The notes under the pieces were generated by a model. The model was not told the DNA's origin and did no database searches. It saw nothing but the letters and a program-made list of their open reading frames with translations. The position numbers and the translations under genes are program-made. A stretch of DNA of 5,021 bases from Paracoccaceae bacterium (lineage in GTDB: Bacteria; Pseudomonadota; Alphaproteobacteria; Rhodobacterales; Rhodobacteraceae): positions 1-5,021 of the forward strand of contig JAGRMK010000567.1 of assembly GCA_020441345.1 (NCBI GenBank). Reading direction: 5' to 3'. This document shows positions 1 through 5,021 of the stretch, piece by piece; within the stretch, counting starts at the first letter, position 1; each line of letters begins with the position of its first letter.

Positions 1-308
1 CGCAACTGGTGTTCGCGCGCTTCGGTTTGGGCCAGATAGAGGCTGCCGGGTTGGAAAACGCCGCAGCTTTGGCCGGTTTCGACCTCTAACGTCTTGTAAA
101 GACCCATCGTGTAATGCTGAAGCCGCGAGATGTTCGTGCTGTCGTGCAACCCGTGGATATTCGCCGCCGCGTGCCACGTGCTGCCGCTGGTCAGTTCGGA
201 CCGCTCGAGCAAGACGATATCGGTCCAGCCCAGCTTGGCCAGATGGTACAGAATCGAACACCCGACGACACCGCCGCCAATAACAACAGCCTGGGCATGG
301 GTTCGCAT
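1..308 (-). CDS. FAD-dependent oxidoreductase, dimethylglycine/sarcosine dehydrogenase type (N-terminal 102 codons, 3' end off window)
   Basis: Only the N-terminus is present. After MRTHAQ come a hydrophobic beta strand and the Rossmann dinucleotide motif GGGVVG (residues 11-16), an acidic residue ending the second strand (LLERSEL, E35), and STWHAA (43-48). The family motif is STWHAAG; its His (here H46) carries covalent FAD in dimethylglycine and sarcosine dehydrogenases. The following stretch, with LYKTLEVETGQSCGV and GSLYLAQT (about 70-94), also matches that family. Such enzymes oxidise N-methyl or other secondary/tertiary amines to an aldehyde or iminium plus the dealkylated amine; many have a C-terminal GcvT folate-binding domain, which cannot be checked here. 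The ATG at 308 is supported by a good AGGAG ribosome site 8 nt upstream and lies 21 nt after the MmgE/PrpD stop, so the two form an operon. Substrate not predictable. The family assignment is firm; dimethylglycine versus sarcosine or another amine is open. Confidence 0.85.
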   Translation of the reverse strand, partial: MRTHAQAVVIGGGVVGCSILYHLAKLGWTDIVLLERSELTSGSTWHAAANIHGLHDSTNISRLQHYTMGLYKTLEVETGQSCGVFQPGSLYLAQTEAREHQL

Positions 309-316
309 GAAAGGGG

Positions 317-321
317 CTCCT
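317..321 (-). promoter_or_regulatory. Ribosome binding site of the FAD oxidoreductase
   Basis: On the minus strand this reads AGGAG, followed by an 8-nt spacer to the ATG at 308. It sits in the 21-nt gap after the upstream TAA stop. It fixes the start codon and indicates independent re-initiation within an operon. Confidence 0.7.
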
Positions 322-329
322 GTAATGAG

Positions 330-1730
330 TTAACGACAGATCGGATCATGGAGATGCCGCGCAACCGCGTCGAAACCGCCACCCCGCGCCAGTGCCAGAA
401 CCGCATCGCGCAGCGCCGTGGCACGGGGCCGGCCCAGCACCGGATCGGCGAAGGCATGGAATTTGTCCACGATATCGGCCTGCGTGAACGGGCGTTCGGG
501 GCCGCCCCGCGCGTGGGTCTCGCCCGAGGTCAGCACGCGTCCGTCAGTCAGCGTCAGCGTGACATCCGCCCAGCGCCCGGCGGGATAGCGGGCTTCGTAT
601 TCGGGTGCGATCTCGGTCGTCGTGCGGGCCACCAGCCGCGCGACCCGCGCATCCTCGAGGCCCGCGCCGGTAATCTGTTCCACGCCCAACACGCCGTGCT
701 CGATCTGCGCCGCCACCGCAAAGGCCAGGCTGTATTGCGCCTGCGCGGTGGTCGCGGGCATCGCCGGGTAAAGCGCGACGGCATTGGCGAAACTGCGGAT
801 ATGCACCCCGGTGATGGTCTCGGCGTCGCCCCTCGGTGCCCGGCCGCCCCGCAGGGTCCAGATCTCGCGCACCGCGTCGATCGGGGCATGGGCCCAGCGG
901 CAGACCGGATAGGGCTTGATATACTGAAGATCGGTCTGCCAGACCTGCCCCAGATCGGCCCAGACCGCCGCCGCGTCCACCCGTTCCACGGTTACGGCTG
1001 GCGCGCCGGTAAAGCCGCGCTCGGCCATCAGGGCCGCCGCCATGCCCGCCAGTGCGCCCCAACCCGAGCCGTCGTGCAGCATCGTCGGCGTGGCGATTTC
1101 GCGCATCATCTGACTGCGCGGCCCGTGGTATTCGGCAATGCCCAACCCTTCGCGCAGCTGTGCGTCGGTCTGGCCCCGCAGCCGTGCCACCATCGCCACG
1201 ACACCCAAGGCGTTCCAGGAACCCGAGGTGTGATACTCGGGCACCGTGGCGTGCAGCGCGATGCCGGCGCGCCCGGCGATCTCGTAGCCGACGATCAACG
1301 CCGCCAGCGCCTCTGCCCCCGACAGGCCGGGACGCGCCAGCGCGGCCAGGGTCGGCGCAGCCACCACGCCGATATGCCCTTTGGTCGGGTTATAGCCGTC
1401 GTGCCCGTCGAGATTGTCGATCTGCGTCGCGGCGGCGAACACCGCCCCCGCCAGGCTGACACGTCGCCCGTCGAACAGCAGCCGCGCGGCGGGACCGTCC
1501 GCGCCCGCGCCGAACAGAGCAACCGCCGTGTCGCGCGCGATGCGCCCGGCCTCCAGCGGGGCGGCCGCGGCGCAGATACCCAGTGTATCGAGCAACAACA
1601 AGGCCGCGCGCTGCCGTGTGCCCGCGGGAAAGGCCTCTGGGTCGAGACGCAGCGTGAACGCGGCCACACGATCCAGAACCCTTTGGGTATCCGGGTCGGT
1701 CTGTTCAGGGGGTCGATCTGGTCCGCCCAT
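330..1730 (-). CDS. MmgE/PrpD family protein (466 aa)
   Basis: Full-length member of the family that includes 2-methylcitrate dehydratase (PrpD), cis-aconitate decarboxylase and iminodisuccinate epimerase; 466 aa is normal for it. Visible landmarks are the helical N-terminus with LLLLDTLG (about 44-51), the acidic/His block DNLDGHDG (105-112) followed by KGHIGVVAAPTLAAL (117-131), the MLHDGSGWGALAGMAAALM stretch with GFTG after it (217-242), the signature KPYPVCRWAHAPIDA (272-286), and AQYSLAFAVA (331-340). These enzymes act on the carbon next to carboxylates of small di- or tricarboxylic acids by dehydration, decarboxylation or epimerisation. The protein is cytoplasmic, with no signal peptide. 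The ATG at 1730 is the first start after an in-frame TGA at 1749-1751; its ribosome site is weak (AAGG very close to the start). It is the first gene of the operon with the FAD oxidoreductase. Lack of other propionate genes argues against true PrpD. Substrate unknown. Confidence 0.88.
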   Translation of the reverse strand: MGGPDRPPEQTDPDTQRVLDRVAAFTLRLDPEAFPAGTRQRAALLLLDTLGICAAAAPLEAGRIARDTAVALFGAGADGPAARLLFDGRRVSLAGAVFAAATQIDNLDGHDGYNPTKGHIGVVAAPTLAALARPGLSGAEALAALIVGYEIAGRAGIALHATVPEYHTSGSWNALGVVAMVARLRGQTDAQLREGLGIAEYHGPRSQMMREIATPTMLHDGSGWGALAGMAAALMAERGFTGAPAVTVERVDAAAVWADLGQVWQTDLQYIKPYPVCRWAHAPIDAVREIWTLRGGRAPRGDAETITGVHIRSFANAVALYPAMPATTAQAQYSLAFAVAAQIEHGVLGVEQITGAGLEDARVARLVARTTTEIAPEYEARYPAGRWADVTLTLTDGRVLTSGETHARGGPERPFTQADIVDKFHAFADPVLGRPRATALRDAVLALARGGGFDAVARHLHDPICR

Positions 1731-1758
1731 GGCCTTGCACCCGTGGTTTCAGCCCCAA

Positions 1759-1788
1759 AATATCCCGCCCATGTCCAGATACACACAA
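1759..1788 (-). promoter_or_regulatory. Possible sigma-70-like promoter for the MmgE/PrpD-oxidoreductase operon
   Basis: Read on the minus strand, TTGTGT (1788-1783) and GATATT (1764-1759) are separated by 18 nt and match the -35/-10 consensus at about 4 of 6 positions each. Transcription would start near 1752, giving a leader of about 21 nt. A weak, GC-background prediction, supported mainly by its position in the divergent intergenic region. Confidence 0.25.
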
Positions 1789-1798
1789 CAGTTTCGGG

Positions 1799-1806
1799 GT
1801 CATGAC
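1799..1806. promoter_or_regulatory. Candidate regulator site, 8-bp palindrome GTCATGAC
   Basis: A perfect 8-bp palindrome lies in the AT-richer centre of the 142-bp divergent intergenic region, about 10 bp upstream of the proposed minus-strand -35 box. LysR-family proteins usually bind imperfect dyads (T-N11-A) in such positions. A palindrome this short can occur by chance, so this is only the best visible candidate for the site of the adjacent LysR regulator. Confidence 0.2.
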
Positions 1807-1818
1807 ATAAGAAAATCG

Positions 1819-1846
1819 TTGCCATGGAGGCGATCGACGCGACAAT
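1819..1846 (+). promoter_or_regulatory. Possible promoter of the LysR-type regulator gene
   Basis: TTGCCA (1819-1824; 5 of 6 to consensus) and GACAAT (1841-1846; 4 of 6) are 16 nt apart, which would start transcription near 1853. The gene then has an AAAGG ribosome site at 1861-1865, 7 nt before its ATG. This promoter lies back to back with the proposed promoter of the divergent operon, as expected for an autoregulated LysR gene. Confidence 0.3.
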
Positions 1847-1872
1847 GACACGTCCCGCACAAAGGTTCCCGC

Positions 1873-2751
1873 ATGAAACGCCCCCCGCCTCCGTTGACCC
1901 ATGTGCGCTCTTTCGAATGCGCCGCCCGGCATCTGAGTTTCACCAGGGCCGCACAGGAACTGGGATTCACGCAGGCGGCGATCAGCACGCATGTCCGCGC
2001 GCTGGAACATTACCTGGGCCGACCGCTGTTCACCCGCAATGCCCGCAGTCTGACCCTGACCGAAGCGGGCGAGGCGTTTCTGCCCAGCCTGCGCCAGGCC
2101 CTGACCCAGATCGACACCGCAACCGAGGCCATTGCCAAGAGCGCCCGCGAGGCCAGCGTTGTCATCGCCTGCCCGACCAGCCTTGCGCAGATCTGGCTAC
2201 CCGCCGCCCTGGCGCGGTTTCGCCAGACCCACCCCGTAGTCGAGGTTCTGGTGCACGCAACCGTCTGGGAGAAGCCGGGCGGCGACATCGCCGATCTGAC
2301 GATTTCGATTCACCGCGACGACGAGGTGCCCGCAGGCCACGCGCGGCTCTGGCCGGATCGGTTGATGCTGGTCTGTGCGCCACGGATCGCCGCGCGGCTC
2401 ACCGCGCCTGCCGATCTCTGGCAATACCCGCAGATCCATGTCGCAGGGCGGCAGGAATACTGGCCGCTGATGGCGCGCGCGCTGCGATCCGAGGGCGCCG
2501 GCCCACCCCGTTCGATCCTGCGCACCAATGGTTCGGCGGTGGCGCTGGAACTGGCTGCGTCCGGGCTTGGCGTCACGGTCACGCTCTCTGCTTTGGGCGA
2601 GACCTATGTCACACGGGGCCTTGTGGCCGAACCGTTCGCGACCCGTCCCTCAAGCCCGTGGGGCTATTACCTGCGCATGGCTGGTGGCCGGCGGTCGCTG
2701 GCCGCTCAGGCGTTGCTCGACGCGGTGCGCGCGCAGGCCGCTCTGTCCTGA
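1873..2751 (+). CDS. LysR-type transcriptional regulator, GcvA-like subgroup (292 aa)
   Basis: A DNA-binding transcription factor of standard LysR length. The N-terminal winged helix-turn-helix covers about residues 8-66, with the HTH in LSFTRAAQELGFTQAAISTHVRALE (21-45), then GRPLFTRNARSLTLTEAG (49-66) and a linker helix to about 90. The effector-binding domain begins at VVIACPTSLAQIWLPAALARFRQ (96-118). GcvA-type features are the ARHLSFTRAA start, a Trp in HVAGRQEYW (189-197), and NGSAVALELAASGLGV (219-234) followed by RGLVAEPF (248-255). ATG 1873 is supported by AAAGG 7 nt upstream. By its divergent orientation it probably controls the MmgE/PrpD-oxidoreductase operon, sensing a substrate or product, and may repress itself. 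GcvA proper controls glycine cleavage in E. coli; subgroup resemblance does not fix the ligand here. Confidence 0.93.
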   Translation: MKRPPPPLTHVRSFECAARHLSFTRAAQELGFTQAAISTHVRALEHYLGRPLFTRNARSLTLTEAGEAFLPSLRQALTQIDTATEAIAKSAREASVVIACPTSLAQIWLPAALARFRQTHPVVEVLVHATVWEKPGGDIADLTISIHRDDEVPAGHARLWPDRLMLVCAPRIAARLTAPADLWQYPQIHVAGRQEYWPLMARALRSEGAGPPRSILRTNGSAVALELAASGLGVTVTLSALGETYVTRGLVAEPFATRPSSPWGYYLRMAGGRRSLAAQALLDAVRAQAALS

Positions 2752-2766
2752 ACCCATCCCTGCCCC

Positions 2767-2795
2767 TTGTAAAGCAGCCGCGCAGGCCCGATAAA
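2767..2795 (+). promoter_or_regulatory. Possible promoter upstream of the kinase-murQ transcript
   Basis: TTGTAA (2767-2772) and GATAAA (2790-2795) are separated by exactly 17 nt and match the -35/-10 consensus at 4 of 6 positions each, 15 nt after the LysR stop. Transcription would start near 2802, ahead of an AAGGA ribosome-site-like sequence at 2820-2824 and the ATG at 2834. If real, it would give the kinase-murQ genes a leader of about 520 nt. I see no convincing hairpin-plus-T-run terminator between the LysR gene and this element. Confidence 0.3.
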
Positions 2796-2833
2796 AACCA
2801 TTCCTCTGCACATCAGGGAAAGGATCGGCCTTC

Positions 2834-3322
2834 ATGGAAATCTGTGACCGGCCCGCACGACCAACCGGTCGACCGGTTTCCTTTGGGAGGCACCGGTCGA
2901 ATTCGCTTCACGTGCGGCGCCGGGCCTTGCGCCATACGGCACAGGCGGGATCGTGCCGATCATCGGCTGCGCGTTCCGCGGCGGTCGCGGGACGGCTGCG
3001 GTTCGCGGCATCGTCCGGCCCGGTGGCGCCGACCCGCGGCCTTTGCGGCCTGGCGGCATCATGGAACCGGATTCGCTTCTTGAAATGCCGAGGGAATGAC
3101 GGCGAGGTGCTCACGATACACAAGACGATGATCCTCGACGAGCCCCACCCCGGCCCGCGCGATACCCGGTCGCGGATCCGGGTCCCCGCGCCCCGGGGGT
3201 GCAGGGCCGGGCTGATCCGGCGTATCGTTCCGGGCTCCGAGGAAAGCGCGCCACCCCATCGCAACGCGGTGATCTTTCGCGGGGATCAGGCCAGTTGCGC
3301 CCTGCCCGCGCAGGCGGTCTGA
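2834..3322 (+). CDS. Unrecognised open frame ahead of the kinase; possible small gene or decayed remnant (162 codons)
   Basis: I do not recognise this product. For: the ATG at 2834 has an AAGGA site 9 nt upstream, and the TGA at 3320-3322 ends 3 nt before the kinase ATG, as in a translationally coupled operon. By hand count, G+C at codon positions 1/2/3 over 3098-3319 is roughly 74/57/86 percent, a coding-like profile for this genome. Against: the first ~85 codons are flat in composition and rich in Arg, Ser and Cys, as in random GC-rich DNA, and no domain, signal peptide or membrane segment is visible. The alternative frame 2848-3093 is also flat (about 71/66/73 percent). A shorter gene starting at GTG 3107 or ATG 3128, or the 3' remnant of a gene that lost its 5' part, is as likely as the full 162-codon frame. 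The rest of the 574-bp interval 2752-3325 holds only the promoter and palindrome listed separately. Confidence 0.25.
   Translation: MEICDRPARPTGRPVSFGRHRSNSLHVRRRALRHTAQAGSCRSSAARSAAVAGRLRFAASSGPVAPTRGLCGLAASWNRIRFLKCRGNDGEVLTIHKTMILDEPHPGPRDTRSRIRVPAPRGCRAGLIRRIVPGSEESAPPHRNAVIFRGDQASCALPAQAV
2863..2900. repeat. 16-bp perfect palindrome plus an extra half-site (candidate operator)
   Basis: Positions 2863-2878 read AACCGGTCGACCGGTT, a perfect 16-bp palindrome. The 9-mer ACCGGTCGA inside it (2864-2872) recurs at 2892-2900, 28 bp downstream in the same orientation. Length and symmetry suit a dimeric repressor, with the second copy as an auxiliary half-site. It lies about 60 nt downstream of the proposed transcription start and upstream of the kinase-murQ pair, so it could be an operator for that transcript. 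No regulator gene for amino-sugar use (RpiR, ROK, GntR or LacI type) is in the window. A stem without a T-run makes terminator function unlikely. Confidence 0.45.
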
Positions 3323-3325
3323 GCG

Positions 3326-4225
3326 ATGCTCTGGCTGGGCGTGGACATGGGCGGCACGGCGACCCGCTGGGTGGCCCGTGACGCGGCGGGCGCAGAGGTG
3401 GCGCGCGGCGCGGTTGCCGGCGGCTCGGCGGTGCCCGACCCCACGGCGCGCGCGGCATTCACACGGGTTCTGACCGAAATCGCTGGCGCCGCGCCCGGCC
3501 GGTTGCTGGCCGCAACGCTGGGCCTGACAGGCGCCGGGCTGGTTGCAGACCCGGCACTGCGGGCTGATACCGCCCAAGCGCTGCGCCTTCCCGAAGCGCG
3601 CGTGAACATCCTGAACGACGTGGTGCTGGCCGGATTCGCCGCCTATCCAGGGTCGGCGCAGGGGCATCTGATCGCGGCGGGAACGGGATCGGTCGCGGTG
3701 CACAAGGCGGCATCGGGCACCGTGACCGTTGTTGGCGGGCGCGGCATTCTGATCGACGACGCGGGGTCTGGCGCCTGGATCGCGTTGCAGGCCTTGCGCG
3801 CGATCTGGCGCCGGATCGACGCCAGCGGGGCACCCGACGGATTGGAAACCCTGGCCCGGTGCCTGTTCGACGCCCTCGGCGGCGACGAATGGGAGGTGAC
3901 GCGCCAGGTCGTCTATGGCGGCGACCGGGGCCGCATCGCCGCGCTGGCCCCGGCCGTGGCCGAGGCGGCGCGGGCGGGCGATGCGGTCGCCCTGGCGTTG
4001 CTGGAGCAGGCCGGTCACGAGCTGGCGCGGCTGGCCAGGGCGCTGAGCGCGCGCTGCGGGCCTGGCCCGGTCGCGGCGATTGGCGGGGTGCTGGCCCTGC
4101 ATCCCGCCGTGGCCGCGTCGCTGGCCGCCGCGCTGCCTGATGTCACCCTGACCCGTCCCGACCTCGACGCCGCGGCCCAGGCCGCAACGATGGCCCTGTC
4201 CACCCACGCCCCGGAGACCCCATGA
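3326..4225 (+). CDS. BadF/BadG/BcrA/BcrD-type ATPase, probable N-acetylmuramate/N-acetylglucosamine kinase (299 aa)
   Basis: An ASKHA-fold sugar kinase of the N-acetylglucosamine kinase type. Landmarks: phosphate-1 loop VDMGGTATRW (6-15), NDVVLAG (97-103), whose Asp98 matches the usual catalytic base, phosphate-2 loop AAGTGSVA (117-124), the GGRGILIDDAGSGAWIAL block (137-154), and the adenosine-side motif AIGGVLALHP (251-260). Length is typical. It would phosphorylate MurNAc and/or GlcNAc at C6 with ATP in the cytoplasm (MurK/NAGK role). The neighbour supports this: its TGA shares ATGA with the start of murQ, whose substrate is MurNAc-6-phosphate. ATG 3326 lies 3 nt after the preceding open frame's stop, with a weak AGGCGG ribosome site. 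Odd point: the family block usually reads GxxxxDEGSG, but here it is DDAGSG, with the Glu replaced by Ala. GlcNAc-only, glucosamine or MurNAc preference cannot be settled from sequence. Confidence 0.85.
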   Translation: MLWLGVDMGGTATRWVARDAAGAEVARGAVAGGSAVPDPTARAAFTRVLTEIAGAAPGRLLAATLGLTGAGLVADPALRADTAQALRLPEARVNILNDVVLAGFAAYPGSAQGHLIAAGTGSVAVHKAASGTVTVVGGRGILIDDAGSGAWIALQALRAIWRRIDASGAPDGLETLARCLFDALGGDEWEVTRQVVYGGDRGRIAALAPAVAEAARAGDAVALALLEQAGHELARLARALSARCGPGPVAAIGGVLALHPAVAASLAAALPDVTLTRPDLDAAAQAATMALSTHAPETP

Positions 4226-5021
4226 GCAGCACCGAACAGGCCGCAGAGCGATTTTCCGGTATTGAATCCTGGCCCACGCGCGACATCGCCGAATCGCTGC
4301 TCGAGACGCAACTGGCCGCTGCCAGCGCCGCTGCCGCCACATGCGCCGCGCTGACCCGGGCGATCGACGCCGCAGCCGAGCGGCTGACGCGCGGCGGGCG
4401 GTTGATCTACCTCGGGGCGGGCACCTCGGGGCGGCTGGCGGTTCTCGATGCCGCCGAACTGCCGCCGACCTTCGACTGGCCTGTGGAGCGCGCGCTGGCG
4501 CTGATGGCGGGTGGCGAAAGGGCGATCCAGCACGCCGTCGAAGGGGCCGAGGATGATCGCGCCGCCGCGATTGTCGCGCTGGACGCACTGGGGCTGGACG
4601 CCGGCGACGTGGTGATCGGGGTTGCGGCGTCGGGACGCACGCCCTTCACCCTGGCCGGGCTGGCCCATGCCCGCGCGCGCGGTGCGCTGACCATTGGCAT
4701 CACCAATAGCGCCGAGGCCCCTCTGCGCGACCTCTGCGCCATCACCCTGCTGGCCGAGACGGGCGCCGAAATCATCGCCGGATCGACCCGGATGAAGGCC
4801 GGGACGGCGCAGAAGATCCTGCTCAACTGCCTGTCCACTGGGGTGATGATCCGGCTGGGCCATGTGCATCACGGACGCATGGTCGCGATGCGCCCGACCA
4901 ACGCCAAGCTGCATGCCCGCGCCATCGGTATCGTCGTCGACCTGACCGGCGTTCCGCCAGACCGGGCCGAAGCGGCGCTGAACGCGGGCGGCACGATCAA
5001 GATCGCGGTGGTGATGCTGGC
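4222..5021 (+). CDS. murQ: N-acetylmuramic acid 6-phosphate etherase (first 266 codons, 3' end off window)
   Basis: This SIS-domain lyase cleaves the D-lactyl ether of MurNAc-6-phosphate, giving GlcNAc-6-phosphate and D-lactate, in cytoplasmic peptidoglycan recycling. The sequence follows E. coli MurQ closely: GGRLIYLGAGTSGRL (58-72), DAAELPPT (76-83) with Glu79 matching catalytic Glu83, AIQHAVEGAED (101-111) with Glu110 matching Glu114, GVAASGRTPF (133-142), and the MurQ signature GSTRMKAGTAQK (187-198). TNAKLHARAI (226-235) also fits. About 30 residues should be missing at the right edge, judging from a 298-aa homologue. The start is fixed by the ATGA overlap with the kinase stop, implying translational coupling. 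The first ~20 residues are shorter and more divergent than in E. coli, and the usual Cys after Glu79 is Leu; neither removes a catalytic residue. The product would feed NagA, which is not in this window. Confidence 0.97.
   Translation, partial: MSSTEQAAERFSGIESWPTRDIAESLLETQLAAASAAAATCAALTRAIDAAAERLTRGGRLIYLGAGTSGRLAVLDAAELPPTFDWPVERALALMAGGERAIQHAVEGAEDDRAAAIVALDALGLDAGDVVIGVAASGRTPFTLAGLAHARARGALTIGITNSAEAPLRDLCAITLLAETGAEIIAGSTRMKAGTAQKILLNCLSTGVMIRLGHVHHGRMVAMRPTNAKLHARAIGIVVDLTGVPPDRAEAALNAGGTIKIAVVML

Noticed and set aside
114..1805. A 563-codon plus-strand open frame across the MmgE/PrpD gene
   Set aside because: It lies antisense to a clear MmgE/PrpD protein, is rich in Arg, Gly, His and Pro with no recognisable domain, and is the usual by-product of high third-position G+C.
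2773..2800. Possible terminator after the LysR gene (GCC/GGC stem followed by an A-rich stretch)
   Set aside because: The stem is only three base pairs and the downstream run is A-rich, not T-rich, on the plus strand; it is better explained as a -10 promoter region.
1824..3083. A 419-codon plus-strand open frame overlapping the LysR gene in another frame
   Set aside because: It is a shadow of the LysR reading frame; no motif is visible and it simply runs on into the composition-flat intergenic region.
2848..3093. Alternative plus-strand frame containing a Gly-rich stretch (YGTGG...FRGGRGTAA) slightly reminiscent of the P1/DmpA aminopeptidase family
   Set aside because: The resemblance is limited to a few glycines, the flanking family motifs are missing, and the codon-position composition is flat. 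It is too weak to name.
3164..3183. Inverted repeat ACCCGG / CCGGGT with an 8-nt loop inside the unrecognised open frame
   Set aside because: A six-base G/C stem is expected by chance in this composition, and there is no following T-run to make a terminator.
3059..4588. A 509-codon minus-strand open frame across the kinase and the start of murQ
   Set aside because: It is antisense to two well-supported genes, crosses their junction, and has random-looking Arg/Gly/Pro/Gln-rich content.

Overview
The window (5021 bp) is GC-rich, densely coding and free of mobile elements, RNA genes or CRISPR arrays that I can see. Strong G/C preference at third codon positions, together with the gene families present, suggests an alphaproteobacterium, probably of the Rhodobacterales/Rhodobacteraceae type. 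This is an inference from composition and protein style; there is no rRNA or other taxonomic marker.

Left half (1-2751): a divergent catabolic-type cluster. On the minus strand, an MmgE/PrpD-family enzyme (330-1730) is followed after 21 nt by the N-terminal part of an FAD-dependent oxidoreductase of the dimethylglycine/sarcosine dehydrogenase type (308 down to 1, running off the left edge). A GcvA-type LysR regulator (1873-2751, plus strand) is transcribed away from them across a 142-bp intergenic region. This is the classic layout in which a LysR protein controls the adjacent divergent operon and itself. The substrate is unknown. An amine-oxidising flavoenzyme paired with an MmgE/PrpD protein points to breakdown of an N-substituted amino acid or a related amine/acid.

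Middle (2752-3325): 574 bp without a confidently assigned gene. It contains a plausible promoter just after the regulator gene, a 16-bp perfect palindrome with an extra half-site, and an open frame (2834-3322) that I do not recognise. Only the last ~75 codons of that frame have normal coding composition. It ends 3 nt before the next gene, so it may be a small gene or the remnant of a larger one.

Right half (3326-5021): two plus-strand genes for recycling peptidoglycan amino sugars. The first is a BadF/BadG-type N-acetylhexosamine kinase, probably acting on MurNAc and/or GlcNAc. It overlaps by 4 nt (ATGA) with murQ, the N-acetylmuramic acid 6-phosphate etherase, which runs off the right edge. 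Together they would convert MurNAc via MurNAc-6-P to GlcNAc-6-P plus D-lactate, without the PTS transporter used by E. coli.

I find no clear case for a wholly new system. The points most worth following are the unassigned amine-oxidase/MmgE-PrpD pathway and the palindrome-bearing, partly degraded leader ahead of the kinase-murQ pair.
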